From BJGN01 sp041159865 (lineage in GTDB: Bacteria; Bacteroidota; Bacteroidia; Chitinophagales; Saprospiraceae): DNA of 50,284 nt. The stretch covers positions 1-50,284 of the forward strand of contig JBEAXK010000162.1 in NCBI GenBank assembly GCA_041159865.1, given 5' to 3'. Below the pieces are notes generated by a model. It saw nothing but the letters and a program-made list of their open reading frames with translations. It had not been told where the DNA came from and did no database searches. Below, one piece after another: positions 1 to 11,000 of the stretch (position 1 is its first letter; every line of letters starts with the position of its first letter). The position numbers and the translations under genes are program-made.

Positions 1-1
1 A

Positions 2-2941
2 AACAGAGGTGGCAGATCATTGGGTTGTACGGGAAGTCCGGGAAGACCTTTGGAGTACTATTTTGGCGCAACAGGAGGAGGTCTGTGGAAAACCACGGAC
101 GGAGGTCAGGAATGGGCTGCAGTGACAGACGGTCAGATAAATACGTCATCTGTAGGTGCTGTCGCTGTAGCGGAAACTAATCCAGATGTGGTTTATATAG
201 GAATGGGTGAAACCCAGCTTAGAGGCTCAATCACTCAAGGCGATGGAGTTTATAAGTCGGTGGATGGTGGAAAAAAATGGAGGCATCTTGGTCTGAAAGA
301 AACGCAGTCTATCTCCAGAATAAGAATTCATCCTACCAATCCTGATATTGTTTTTGTTGCAGCTTTAGGTCATCCTTATGGCGATAATGAAGAAAGAGGT
401 GTTTTTAGATCAAAGGATGGAGGTAATACATGGCAAAAGGTTCTTTTCATAGGGGCCAATACAGGTGCCGCCGATTTAATAATCGATAGAACAAATCCCA
501 AAATTTTATATGCGACTACCTGGCAGGTTTACAGAAAAACATGGAAAATGTGGGGAGGGGGAGATGGTTGTAAATTGTTTAAATCGGTCGATGGTGGAGA
601 TTCCTGGATAGATCTTTCAAAAAACCCGGGCATGCCAGCTGCTCCTCTAGGAAAAATAGGAATAACAGTTTCACCTGTAAATCCGGATATACTTTATGCC
701 ATCGTTGAAGCAAATGATGGGGGAGTTTATAGGTCAGATGATGGGGGCTGGACCTGGAAAAAGATGAATGATGAAAGAAAATTGAGACAAAGAGCCTTTT
801 ATTATTCAAGGATATATGCCGATCCGATGGATGCGGAAACTGTTTACTGTTTAAATGTTAACTTTTATAAATCAACGGATGGAGGAAAAACATTTGATAT
901 CGAAATAAATGTTCCTCATGGTGATAATCATGATTTATGGATTGACCCAAATAATCCACAACGTATGATTTCCTCTAATGATGGTGGAGCTTGTGTCTCA
1001 AATAATGGCGGAAAATCATGGACGGAGGAAGACTATCCAACCTCCCAACTTTACCATGTAACTACTACAATGGATGTACCGTATCATGTTGCCGGAGCAC
1101 AACAGGATAATACTACTTTATCCATTCCGAGTGATGGATGGGGTTTTAAACATTTAAACGAAGGGAATAAGAGCTGGTTTTATGAAGTCGGTGGTGGTGA
1201 AAGTGGTTACATTGCGCCTCACCCAACGAATCCAGATTTGTTTTATGCAGGTAGTCAAGGTGCTTTACTTACCCGTTATGATAGAAGTAATGGTCAGGAA
1301 CGGGATATTCAGGTTTATCCACGCTTTTTTTCGGGTGAACCAGCTTCATCTTTACCTGAAAGATGGCAATGGACATATCCTATCGTTTTTTCGCCACTTG
1401 ATCCTAATATTTTATATACTTGCTCCCAACACGTTTGGAAAACAACAAATGATGGACAATCTTGGGAAAAAATCAGTCCGGATCTTACTTATGCCGATCC
1501 AGAAACCTTAGGTCCAACAGGAGGGATTATCACAAAAGATATGAACGGACCAGAAATTTATGCTACTGTTTTTGCCCTGGCTCCTTCCTTTCATGATATA
1601 CAGACTATCTGGGCAGGTTCCGATGATGGAAGAATTCATATTACCAGGAATGGGGGTAAATCTTGGATAGAAATCACCCCTAAAGATTTACCAAAATTTT
1701 CTACTGTAAGTATCATTGAAGCATCAAAACATGATCCAGCCACCGCTTACGTTGCTGCTTACAGATATCAGGTGGATGATCGCGCGCCCTATATTTTTAA
1801 AACAACCGATTATGGGAAAACATGGACAAAAATCATAAAAGGTGTTAAACCTCAGGATTTTGCAAGATCTATCAGAGAGGATCATCAGAAGAAGGGATTA
1901 CTCTTTTTAGGAACTGAAAATGGGGTTTATACCTCCTTTGATGCTGGCGAAAACTGGCATTCTTTGCAATTGAATTTACCCGTTACTCCGATCAGGGATT
2001 TAGTAATCAAAAATGATGATGTTGTTTTAGGAACACATGGAAGAAGTTTCTGGATACTTGATGACATAGCACCCCTCAGGGAGTTAAATGGGTCAACGGT
2101 TCAGTCTAAATTGCATCTTTTTAAACCTGCAGATCCAATAAGGGGTATTTATAACTTAAATCTTCAATATTATTTGAGTGAAAAAGCCGATTCTGTAGAA
2201 GTGAAAATTTTGGATGCCACAGGTCAGTTAGTTCAAAAGTTTATAGGAAATCAAGAGGTCTTTAAACAAGATAATTCAATTCCTTATTGGGAAAGGGATG
2301 GAAATACAAAACCAACTACAGCCAAAGGCATCAATTCTTTTTCTTGGAATTTGAGATATGCTGGAGCTTCATCTTTTCCCGGTATGATCATTTGGAGTGG
2401 TAGGCCTCAGGTTGGACCTAAAGCTGTTCCCGGCAAATATAAAGCCATTGTAATAGCTAATGGGACAGAAAAGGAACATGAATTTGAAATCAAAATAGAC
2501 CCAAATCTGAAAGGGATTACAGTGGACGATTTGAAAAAACAATTCCAATTGGCCATGCAGATAAAAGAAAAGGAATCCGCTGCAAATGATGCTGTAATGG
2601 AAATTAGGAAATATAAAATCCAGCTGGAAAACAATAAAAATAATTTGAAAGATTCCAGTTTGGTCAAAGAAATAAATGCAGTTATCATGTCGTTACAAAA
2701 AATTGAGGAAGACTTGTATCAAGTTAGAAATCAAAGTGGTCAGGATCCTTTAAATTTTCCAATAAAATTGAACAACAGATTGTCTTCCCTTCGAAGAAGT
2801 GTAGAAACAGGTGATGCTAAACCCACAGATGCCTCTTATGTTGTTTTTGCAGAGCTTTCTAAAGAATTATCTAAATTATTGGATGAAAAGGTTTTTATTC
2901 AAAATAATTCTTTGAAATTATTAAATGAAAAATTGAGATAA
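2..2941 (+). CDS. Secreted Asp-box (BNR/VPS10-like) beta-propeller protein, 5' end missing
   Basis: The reading frame is open from the left edge (codons N-R-G-G-R-S precede the TTG at 20), so the true start and signal peptide lie outside the window; 979 residues are visible. At least eleven Asp-box motifs of the form S/T-x-D-G-G-x-T-W (for example KTTDGGQEW, KSVDGGDSW, TRNGGKSW, KTTDYGKTW) run over about the first 680 residues. This is the signature of the sortilin/VPS10 and sialidase-type beta-propellers. After GTHGRSFWILDD comes a beta-rich C-terminal part and then a helical, charged segment (about 840-979). Such proteins are often labelled 'glycosyl hydrolase, BNR repeat', but no catalytic residues can be assigned, so an extracellular binding or scaffolding role is equally likely. 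It is a paralogue of the gene at 8081-11245: both share GGRxxGxxGxPG, the Asp-box order and the helical tail. A terminator hairpin follows the stop. Confidence 0.85.
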   Translation, partial: NRGGRSLGCTGSPGRPLEYYFGATGGGLWKTTDGGQEWAAVTDGQINTSSVGAVAVAETNPDVVYIGMGETQLRGSITQGDGVYKSVDGGKKWRHLGLKETQSISRIRIHPTNPDIVFVAALGHPYGDNEERGVFRSKDGGNTWQKVLFIGANTGAADLIIDRTNPKILYATTWQVYRKTWKMWGGGDGCKLFKSVDGGDSWIDLSKNPGMPAAPLGKIGITVSPVNPDILYAIVEANDGGVYRSDDGGWTWKKMNDERKLRQRAFYYSRIYADPMDAETVYCLNVNFYKSTDGGKTFDIEINVPHGDNHDLWIDPNNPQRMISSNDGGACVSNNGGKSWTEEDYPTSQLYHVTTTMDVPYHVAGAQQDNTTLSIPSDGWGFKHLNEGNKSWFYEVGGGESGYIAPHPTNPDLFYAGSQGALLTRYDRSNGQERDIQVYPRFFSGEPASSLPERWQWTYPIVFSPLDPNILYTCSQHVWKTTNDGQSWEKISPDLTYADPETLGPTGGIITKDMNGPEIYATVFALAPSFHDIQTIWAGSDDGRIHITRNGGKSWIEITPKDLPKFSTVSIIEASKHDPATAYVAAYRYQVDDRAPYIFKTTDYGKTWTKIIKGVKPQDFARSIREDHQKKGLLFLGTENGVYTSFDAGENWHSLQLNLPVTPIRDLVIKNDDVVLGTHGRSFWILDDIAPLRELNGSTVQSKLHLFKPADPIRGIYNLNLQYYLSEKADSVEVKILDATGQLVQKFIGNQEVFKQDNSIPYWERDGNTKPTTAKGINSFSWNLRYAGASSFPGMIIWSGRPQVGPKAVPGKYKAIVIANGTEKEHEFEIKIDPNLKGITVDDLKKQFQLAMQIKEKESAANDAVMEIRKYKIQLENNKNNLKDSSLVKEINAVIMSLQKIEEDLYQVRNQSGQDPLNFPIKLNNRLSSLRRSVETGDAKPTDASYVVFAELSKELSKLLDEKVFIQNNSLKLLNEKLR

Positions 2942-2950
2942 AGCACAATG

Positions 2951-2985
2951 AAGGCTCTGATTTTGAGTTTATAAATCGGAGCCTT
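2951..2985 (+). terminator. Rho-independent terminator-like hairpin after the Asp-box gene
   Basis: Arms AAGGCTCTGATTT (2951-2963) and AAATCGGAGCCTT (2973-2985) pair over 13 bp with one T-G wobble and a 9-base loop. The 3' arm runs into TTCATTTATT. It lies 9 bases after the TAA of the upstream gene and before the independent start at 3061. Confidence 0.75.
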
Positions 2986-3060
2986 TTCATTTATTCAACC
3001 TAAAATGGTCGATAAGTGAACTGCTTTTTTACCATATTTGCATTTAATTAATTACAATTT

Positions 3061-6000
3061 ATGATTCGAATTTTTCATTTCTGTTGTTACCTGTTTTGTT
3101 TTACTTTCCTTTCTGCTCAAGATAATTTGAGCGTCATCAAAAATAAAGGAATTCCTGCAAATTCAACCATTGTAAATATTCATATAGGTGCTGATAATCA
3201 AATAATTATTGCAGATAAATCTGATTTATACCGAATTCTTGGAAGTTCGCAGGCTGTAAAAATCACCTTACCTCCCAATACAACCTCTTTGTTACAATTT
3301 AAAGGTGGAAATAATGATTCATATTTGGATATGGGGTTGATAAACAGCCTTTTGAAGGATTTATTACAAAGTGAGGATGAAATTAGTACAATTGCCCTAC
3401 AAAAGGATGATGAATCGCTTTGGGTTGGTACTTTAAATAGTGGACTTTTTCATTTAAATGTAAAAGCGGGTAAATTAATACAGCATTTTAGTACTAAAAA
3501 TGGAAAATTAAAGTCAGATAAAATTAATTTAATCCGGTTCGATGATAACCAAAGAATATGGGTCGCTACAGATCTGGGGCTCTTTACAGGTAAAAGTGGC
3601 AAATATGAAATCCTGGAAGATGAATTTACCATACAAGATATTGCCATAGAAGGTAAATCAATATGGTTACTTGGAGATAATATGGCAGGACCTTTAAATA
3701 GCAAAAGAGAATGGTTGCCCATCATAATTCCCGATGATAAAAAAGAGGGAGATTTAAAAGCAATCGGGATTGATGCTCTCGGAAATGCCTGGCTTGCCTC
3801 TGAAATTGTGAGCCAGTATCTCGTCGAAGAAGATTCATTTGTACTTTTTGGACCAGGAAGAGATTTTACCTCACAATTTGCTAATACAATAAAAACAGAT
3901 CAGGAAGGAAGAGTATGGATTGGAACAGAGGATAAAGGGATGTATGTTATACAGGAGAAAGAGATGCTTGCGGTTGGTATTCAGGTCGTTAACTCAATAT
4001 CATGTAATAGTTCAAAATGGGACGGTGCCTTGCAAGTGAGGATTAACGGTGGACTGGCTCCGTTTAAATATACATGGAGCTCAGATACTATTAAAGGAAA
4101 TTCTCCTATTGGTTTAGGACCTGGTATGTATAGGGTCACAGTTACAGGAGCAGATGGAGTGACCCAAAGTGCAGAAGTTAATCTACCCAATACCCGCTTA
4201 AAAGTGGAAGCAAAAGCATTAACGGCTACCAGTGCTCCGGGTAATGCAGATGGGCAGGCAAAAGTTACCGTCACAGGTGGAACGCCTCCATATGAGGTCT
4301 CTTGGGACAATGGAAGAACGGGAATTGCTGCCGGAGGTCTTGCGGGGGGCAATCATATCGTTACAGTAGTCGATAGTAAAAGTTGTATTGGAACTGCAGC
4401 TTTCGAAGTCAATGAAAATCAAATGGCAATTGGGGTTAAGCTTGAATTGGTAACTGCTCCTGATTGCCTAAATCCTAAAGGTGGCGTTCTGCAACTGGTC
4501 TATAAAGGCGGAAAGCCTCCATATAAATTTAATTGGAGTATTCCAGGAAATAATAGTCCAACTATTTCTGGTTTAATTGGTGGAATTTACGCAGTGACTA
4601 TTTCTGATAGTGAAGGCCTTTCTGCAAAAGCAGCCATTGAGATTCCTTCCCCTAAATTGATGACTGCTTCGAGTCAGACCTTAAAAGTCGCATCTGGACT
4701 TGGAAACGATGGTTCAGCTATTGTAAAAGTGGAAAATGCTATTGGAACTGCATCGGTAAAATGGGATAATGGCCAGACTGATTCCGTAGGGACAAAACTT
4801 TCAGCAGGTTTTCATCGGGTTACGATAACAGATGAAAAAGGCTGTACCCTCATCCATCAAGTGGAAATTCCGGAAGAGATAGTTGCCGTTATGGGTGAAA
4901 TTGAAGAGGAAAAAAGTTTGAGTTGTACCGAATATTCGGATGCCACTCTTAAAGTTATACCCAAAGGTGGAAAAGCACCTTTTACCTTTCTTTGGAGTAA
5001 CGGAAGTAAAGAACAATCCATAAAAAATATTCCAGCAGGATTATACACCGTTACTTTGACAGATGAAAAATTGCAATCTATTGTCATTAATAAAGAGGTT
5101 AAAGGCCCTGAACCCCTTGATCTTGTTTTGCAGATTGTTAAACCAGCTACCACAAATAATGCAGATGGGGTTGCCAAAATATTGGCAACAGGAGGAAATG
5201 GAGAATATAAAATAACATGGAATAAGGGTGTCGTGAAAGGAGAAATTACGAATCTTGCCGATGGAAACTATGATTTTACGCTCGTAGATGGGAAAGGTTG
5301 CACTCTTACAAAAGCACTCAGAATGTCTGAAATAATTTTGCCCTTAAATATGGGACTAAAAATATCTAAAGAAATTACGTGTGCTGATTATGAAAATGGA
5401 TCCATTGAATCTCTGGTTGAAGGCGGTAAACCACCATATAAATTTAACTGGAGCGTTCCTGGTAAAACAACTACGCTTCTTGAAAATTTAAAAGCGGGTA
5501 GTTATTCCTTAACGGTTTCAGATCAGCTAGGAGAAACTAAAGTACAAACCATTGAATTAATAAATCCTGCAGTTATTGTAGTTAACCTTGAAGTTATCAA
5601 GCCTGCCAGCGTTAATAGTCAAGATGGTATGGCAACAGCTTCTATAAAAGGTGGTGTTGGAGCTTTTCAGAAAGTATGGTCTTCGGGGGAGACTGGTGAT
5701 ACAGCTTTTACGTTGGCTCCTGGCTATCAAAAACTTACGATTACAGATGAAAGGGCTTGTACAGTAAACAAACCATTTGTTATCACTGAAGATATTAAAG
5801 AGTTTAATGCCAATATATTAGTAACGAATTCGCTGAAATGTGCAGGTGATAATAATGGTTCCGCTACGCTAAATATTAAAGGTGGAAAACCTCCTTATGC
5901 CATTGCCTGGAATGCTGTCGGCTTAAAAGACTTGGAAATATCAAATCTTAAAAAAGGTAAATACACCGCATCCATTACCGATAGTCAAGGGAAAAATATT

Positions 6001-7095
6001 ACTGCCACCTTAGATCTTATGGAGCCGCAGGCTTTAAATGCTCAAATTTCAATTGTTCAAATACCTGATTTGGATAGCTTAAATGGAAAAGTGAGTGTAA
6101 TGGTTTCGGGTGGGACAAATCCCTACAAAATCATATGGGACAATGGAGAAATGGGAGAAATGGCAAATTTACTTTCAAGTGGGAAGCATTCAGTTATTAT
6201 TAGGGACACTAATAACTGCGAATTTAAAACCTATTTTGAACTCGATGAGCTTGTTCCTGAATTAACCGCTATAGTTAAAACGGAAAAGGAAATTTCTTGC
6301 TTCGGCGATAAAAATGGTGCACTAAATATTGAAATTACAGGTGGTAAAAAGCCTTTTACTTTCAAATGGAGTAATGGAGCTAGTACCCAGAATATTTCTG
6401 CATTACCTCCAGGTAATTATAAGGTTTCGGTTACTGATAGTAAAAATAAAACAGTTCAAGCAGAAAAGTTATTGATTGAACCTTCAAAATTAGAGGTGAA
6501 TACTACCTTTATTAGAGGTGCTTCTGATGAAAATGGACAAAATGGTAAAAGTAGCCTTCTAATCAATGGCGGTAGTTTTCCCTTTGTGATTAAATGGGAT
6601 AACGGAAATAATCAAATGTTTGCAAAAAACTTAACATCTGGTTATCATTCTGTTACCGTGACAGACGATAGGGGTTGTGTCGATACCAGTGCTGCAATGA
6701 TACCCATTAGACTCATTCCGGGTTTGGCCCGTGATTCCTTCAAATCAGAGCAGATCATTCAAATAGAGAAGTTAGTGTTTCAGGCTGATAGTATCAGTAT
6801 ACCGCCTGGTGTTGATGAACTATTACAGGAGGTTTTACAATTTTTAAAGGATTACCCAACTTTGACAGTCGAATTTGGTGGTCATACCAATAATGTGGCT
6901 TCTGATAATTATGCGGATGATATCTCTCTAAAAAGGGCACGTTCTGTCGCTAATTATTTTATCCGAAATGGGATTCCTGAATCGAGGGTTTCTTCGTTTG
7001 GATATGGAAAGAAAAATCCCTTAGTCTCCAATGATACCCCAGAAGGAAGAAAGAAAAATCAACGGGTAGAATTGAAAATTCTAAATGGTCAATAA
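3061..7095 (+). CDS. SprB-repeat surface protein with C-terminal OmpA domain
   Basis: This is a 1344-residue exported protein. A signal peptide (about 1-20, ending SAQ) is followed by two-component-regulator-type propeller repeats (WVGTLNSGLF, IWVATDLGLF, VWIGTEDKGMY; about 100-310). Twelve SprB-like beta-sandwich repeats follow (about 313-1210), each centred on GGxxPYxxxW(S/D)NG. The C-terminus (about 1240-1344) is an OmpA-like peptidoglycan-binding domain with GGHTNN, ISLKRARSVANYF, SRVSSFGYGKKNP and KKNQRVEL. SprB repeats are known from the Flavobacterium gliding adhesin, but here the OmpA end predicts anchoring in the outer membrane against peptidoglycan, and no T9SS C-terminal sorting domain is visible. 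The repeats alternate between two subtypes with regularly placed cysteines. The gene converges on the acyltransferase with a 9-base gap. An adhesin or structural envelope role is inferred. Confidence 0.85.
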   Translation: MIRIFHFCCYLFCFTFLSAQDNLSVIKNKGIPANSTIVNIHIGADNQIIIADKSDLYRILGSSQAVKITLPPNTTSLLQFKGGNNDSYLDMGLINSLLKDLLQSEDEISTIALQKDDESLWVGTLNSGLFHLNVKAGKLIQHFSTKNGKLKSDKINLIRFDDNQRIWVATDLGLFTGKSGKYEILEDEFTIQDIAIEGKSIWLLGDNMAGPLNSKREWLPIIIPDDKKEGDLKAIGIDALGNAWLASEIVSQYLVEEDSFVLFGPGRDFTSQFANTIKTDQEGRVWIGTEDKGMYVIQEKEMLAVGIQVVNSISCNSSKWDGALQVRINGGLAPFKYTWSSDTIKGNSPIGLGPGMYRVTVTGADGVTQSAEVNLPNTRLKVEAKALTATSAPGNADGQAKVTVTGGTPPYEVSWDNGRTGIAAGGLAGGNHIVTVVDSKSCIGTAAFEVNENQMAIGVKLELVTAPDCLNPKGGVLQLVYKGGKPPYKFNWSIPGNNSPTISGLIGGIYAVTISDSEGLSAKAAIEIPSPKLMTASSQTLKVASGLGNDGSAIVKVENAIGTASVKWDNGQTDSVGTKLSAGFHRVTITDEKGCTLIHQVEIPEEIVAVMGEIEEEKSLSCTEYSDATLKVIPKGGKAPFTFLWSNGSKEQSIKNIPAGLYTVTLTDEKLQSIVINKEVKGPEPLDLVLQIVKPATTNNADGVAKILATGGNGEYKITWNKGVVKGEITNLADGNYDFTLVDGKGCTLTKALRMSEIILPLNMGLKISKEITCADYENGSIESLVEGGKPPYKFNWSVPGKTTTLLENLKAGSYSLTVSDQLGETKVQTIELINPAVIVVNLEVIKPASVNSQDGMATASIKGGVGAFQKVWSSGETGDTAFTLAPGYQKLTITDERACTVNKPFVITEDIKEFNANILVTNSLKCAGDNNGSATLNIKGGKPPYAIAWNAVGLKDLEISNLKKGKYTASITDSQGKNITATLDLMEPQALNAQISIVQIPDLDSLNGKVSVMVSGGTNPYKIIWDNGEMGEMANLLSSGKHSVIIRDTNNCEFKTYFELDELVPELTAIVKTEKEISCFGDKNGALNIEITGGKKPFTFKWSNGASTQNISALPPGNYKVSVTDSKNKTVQAEKLLIEPSKLEVNTTFIRGASDENGQNGKSSLLINGGSFPFVIKWDNGNNQMFAKNLTSGYHSVTVTDDRGCVDTSAAMIPIRLIPGLARDSFKSEQIIQIEKLVFQADSISIPPGVDELLQEVLQFLKDYPTLTVEFGGHTNNVASDNYADDISLKRARSVANYFIRNGIPESRVSSFGYGKKNPLVSNDTPEGRKKNQRVELKILNGQ
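3997..6690 (+). repeat. Twelve SprB-type repeats in six two-repeat units
   Basis: Protein-level tandem repeats of roughly 75 residues inside the surface protein, about residues 313-1210. Odd repeats begin with an x-x-C motif (ISCNSS, PDCLNP, LSCTEY, ITCADY, LKCAGD, ISCFGD). Even repeats carry a cysteine near their end (DSKSC, DEKGC, DGKGC, DERAC, DTNNC, DDRGC). The repeat unit is therefore an A-B pair of about 150 residues. Boundaries are approximate. Confidence 0.75.
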
Positions 7096-7104
7096 GCATC
7101 TTGT

Positions 7105-7959
7105 TTAATCAAGACCTTTCCATCTGCGATGACTCCATAACCATTGGCTGGGGTTATCGCAGATTTGTTTTTCCAAAAGTTGAACGTACTTTTTTGTAAT
7201 ATAGCCATATTCAGTGTCTTTAGAATCCTGACTGATAAGGGTTAATCTTATTTGACACTGGTTTCCTAAATCATTAATATGCATATATAGAACAGGCAGA
7301 TTATACTGGGTTGCATATTTTTCAATGCCAAATAAATGGGGCGTATGAATTCCTAAAAAGGATGTCCAATAAGATTTTGAGGAATCAACAGGGCGCTGGT
7401 CAGCTGGTAAAATATAGGTAAAGGCCTCATTCATGTGTTTATTAAGGTGATCCTTAAATTGATATCGAGTGACTAAATCTAATCCAAACCTTGTTCTTAT
7501 TTTAATTAATAATTCACTGAAGTAATTATTTTTTACTGGCGTATAAACTAAACTGACAGGATTTTTTAAAAAAAGGGGTAAGGTCGAAAAAGCTTTCTCC
7601 CAACTTCCAAAATGGGCAGTTGCAATGATTACCGGCTTATTTAATAGAATTAATTCATTCCATATTTCAATATTTTCTAAAAGGATGGCTTCTTTTATCT
7701 TTTTTTCTGGAAGGTATAACTGAGGTATGAGATCCTCAAAATTCTTTAGAAATTGCCTATAAAATGCTCTTTGAATCTTCTTTAATCTATTATGTGATTC
7801 TTGGGGGAATACCCTTTTTAAATTGTTAAACACAATTTTTTTTCTGTAAAAAAGAATGGGGTAAAGAAAGAAAAACAAAATATCTATCAGGGCATGTAAT
7901 CCTTTCCTGGGTATTAATGCCAAAATATAAAAAGGTAAATAGAATCCTCGCTTTTCCAT
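7105..7959 (-). CDS. LpxL/HtrB-type lysophospholipid (lipid A) acyltransferase
   Basis: This 284-residue protein from the ATG at 7959 (a TTG three codons upstream is the alternative) belongs to the bacterial lipid A / lysophospholipid acyltransferase family. It transfers an acyl chain to a lipid A precursor or lysophospholipid at the inner membrane. The catalytic H-x4-E motif is seen as HFGSWE (H116, E121), preceded by a hydrophobic strand (PVIIATA). The later ILPADQRP and SFLGIHTPH segments match the family's substrate-side motifs. An N-terminal hydrophobic stretch (about 20-38) would anchor it. Length is normal for LpxL-like proteins (about 290-310). It is divergent from the Asp-box gene at 8081 and convergent with the SprB/OmpA gene. 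Whether the product is a lipid A or an aminolipid cannot be told from sequence. Confidence 0.8.
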   Translation of the reverse strand: MEKRGFYLPFYILALIPRKGLHALIDILFFFLYPILFYRKKIVFNNLKRVFPQESHNRLKKIQRAFYRQFLKNFEDLIPQLYLPEKKIKEAILLENIEIWNELILLNKPVIIATAHFGSWEKAFSTLPLFLKNPVSLVYTPVKNNYFSELLIKIRTRFGLDLVTRYQFKDHLNKHMNEAFTYILPADQRPVDSSKSYWTSFLGIHTPHLFGIEKYATQYNLPVLYMHINDLGNQCQIRLTLISQDSKDTEYGYITKKYVQLLEKQICDNPSQWLWSHRRWKGLD

Positions 7960-8080
7960 AGGAGACAAAAATGAGGGAAAAATGATGAGTTTTGCATTCT
8001 TTTGTATAGATATTTTTAAATTTAAATGTTTTAAAAAGCAAAAACTTATTTTATCAACCTTTTTTATAGAATTAGTAACT

Positions 8081-11000
8081 ATGCAAAACGTGACGAAACT
8101 TTTATTGAGTTTGTTTTTAATGATTTTTACATTAAATGCGTTCGCTCAAAAAAAACCTAAATCTAGCAATGTAGAGGTAGTGGTACCCAAATTGATAGAT
8201 GCAAAAAATTTCCAGTCGTTGAAATGGAGAAATATTGGTCCTTTCAGAGGCGGCAGAGCCAACGGAATATCAGGTGTTCCTGGCAATAACCAGCTCTATT
8301 TCGTGGGATACACAGGTGGGGGCGTATGGAAAACTGAGGATGCAGGTTTAAATTGGGTAAATATTTCCGATGGTTTCTTCAAATCAAGTACAATTGGAGA
8401 TATTGCAGTAGCTGAAAGTGATCCAAATGTAATTTATGTAGGAACGGGAGAACATGCCGTTAGAGGGGTGATGACAACTTTCGGCGATGGCGTTTATAAG
8501 TCAACAGACCAAGGCAAAACCTGGAAAAATATTGGATTGGAAAATACCAGACATATTTCTGATGTGATTATCCATCCCCAAAATCCAGATATTGTATGGG
8601 TGGCAGCTCAAGGTGCTTTACATGGACCTTCTGAAGAAAGAGGAGTTTATAAGTCAATAGATGGAGGCGTTACCTGGAAAAAGACGCTTTATGTAGATCA
8701 AAATACAGGTATCTCAAGCTTAACGGTTGATTTTTCAAATCCCAGAATTATGTACGCTGCTAGTTGGGAGCATCGCCGTCTTCCCTGGCAGGTTCAGAGT
8801 GGTGGAAACGGTTGTGCTATCTGGAAATCGACCGATGGTGGAGAATCCTGGAATAAATCCATAGAGGGACTTCCATCTCTTATGGGTAAAATTGGTCTGT
8901 CTGTCTCCAGAGCTGAGCCTTCTCGTGTGTATGCCATTGTGGAAGCAGAAAAATCAAAAGCAGGTGTTTATCGAAGTGATGATGCAGGCAAATCTTGGAA
9001 ATTAATGACCAATGATCAGACTTTAACTGCACGCTCCTGGTATTATATGGAAATTTTCGCCGATCCATCTAATCCTGAAATTGTATATGTTCTCAATGCG
9101 CCTGCTATGCGCTCTATAGACGGGGGAAAAACTTTTTCAATGCTCAGAGTAGGACATGGCGATACGCATGACCTTTGGATAAACCCATATGATAGCCATA
9201 TTTTAGCCCTTGCAGATGATGGGGGTGGGGAAATTAGTTTTAATTCAGGAAAAACATGGTCAGCTCAGGGGAACCAGCCAACTGCTCAGTTTTATAGAGT
9301 TAATACGGATAATCGTTTCCCTTATTGGGTTTATGGGGGTCAACAGGATAATTCTTCTGTTATGATTCAAAGCAGAACCAGTGGTTCTGGAATTACAGAT
9401 AAGGACTGGACATCAGGTCCTGGATGTGAAAGTGCATTTATGGCTTTTAATCCCGATAATCCTACCCAGATTTTTGGTGGGTGTTACCAGGGGTATATTG
9501 AAGTTTTAAATATGGCAAATCAAGAGGTAAAGGATATTATGGCTTATCCAGCATTAAATTTGGCCATTGCCCCTAAAGATATGAAATATCGTTTTAACTG
9601 GAACGCTCCTATCATAGCTTCTCCTCATGATTATAATACCATTTACCATGCTGCAAATAAAGTACTAAAAACAACAGACGGTGGAATTAGCTGGACTGAA
9701 ATAAGTCCTGATTTAACGCGGAATGAAACTGAAAAACAAATGGTTGGTGGTGGACCTATTACCAATGAAGGTGCAGGGGGTGAAAATTATAATACCATCT
9801 TTTACCTGATTGAATCTGCCTTAGAAAAAGATCTGATTTGGTCAGGAAGTGATTGTGGCCTCGTTCATGTTACCAGAAATGGAGGTAAAACATGGGAAAA
9901 TGTAACCCCAGCCGGACTACCTGAATGCCTGATTCAATCAATTGAGGTTTCACCCCATCAGCCTGGAACAGCATATATTTCTGCTACCCGATACCGATTT
10001 AATGATTTTAGATCGATGGCTTATAAAACAACAGATTATGGAAAAACATGGGTTGCCATAAATAAAGGGGTTGAAAAAGATGATTATATAAGGGTTATCA
10101 GGGAAGATTTAAAAGTGCCCGGTCTTCTATATGGAGGTGCTGAAAGGGCCTTCTATATTTCTGCTGATGGCGGTGAAAACTGGAGTCTTTTCCAGCTTAA
10201 TATGCCTGTTGTTGGAATTACAGACCTTACTTTTAGAGATAATGATTTGGTTGCATCTACTGCAGGCAGGGCTTTTTGGATTTTAGATGATCTGGGTGCT
10301 ATTCAACAATCTAAAGGATTTCCACAAGGTAAAGTACAACTTTACACACCTAAGGACACTTATAGATATGGATCGTCAGGGTATGGCGGCGGTAGAGGAA
10401 ATATTGGTGAAAATCCAGCCGAAGGAGTTATTTTAGACTATTATTTGGAGGAAAAAGTGGATTCTTTAGGGTTGAAATTAGAGATATTTAATGCTGAGGG
10501 GAAATTATTGAGAACTTTAAGTTCTAATAAACCTAAGAAATCAGAGTCTTATCCCGGAGGACCTCCTCCTCCAGCTATTCTTCCAACTCAAACGGGAATA
10601 AATCGTTTTGCCTGGGATATGAGAACAGAAACGTTACCCGGAATTCAAAATGTTTTCGTTCAAGGTGATTTAAGAGGATACAAAGTAGGCCCAGGTATGT
10701 ATAAAGCTAAACTTACAAGTAACGGTGTGAGCTCTGAAATTAGTTTTAAAATAAAAATGGACCCTGCTTCAACAACGACAAAAGAAGAATGGATGGCACA
10801 GCAATTTGTTTTGGAGAAAATTGATTCCGACGTGAAGGAGGTGCATCAGCTGGTTAATAAAATGCGTTTAGTTAAAAAGCAAATCTTGTTACAAGATGAA
10901 TTATTACAGGATAATCCAAATGCTAAAGATTTACTGGATAACGGAAAATCAATTTTGAAAAAACTGGAAGAATGGGAATCTGACGTTATTGAAACAAGGC

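Noticed and set aside
20..22. TTG at 20 as the start of the first gene
   Set aside because: The frame is open to the left edge and upstream codons (N-R-G-G-R-S) align with the FRGGRANG segment of the paralogue, so it is an internal codon.
3981..5177. Several antisense frames inside the SprB-repeat gene
   Set aside because: They mirror the repeat codons of the real gene, show no domain or start context and would overlap it fully.
7982..8080. N-terminal extension of the second Asp-box protein
   Set aside because: The internal ATG at 8081 gives a standard signal peptide; the extension would bury it.
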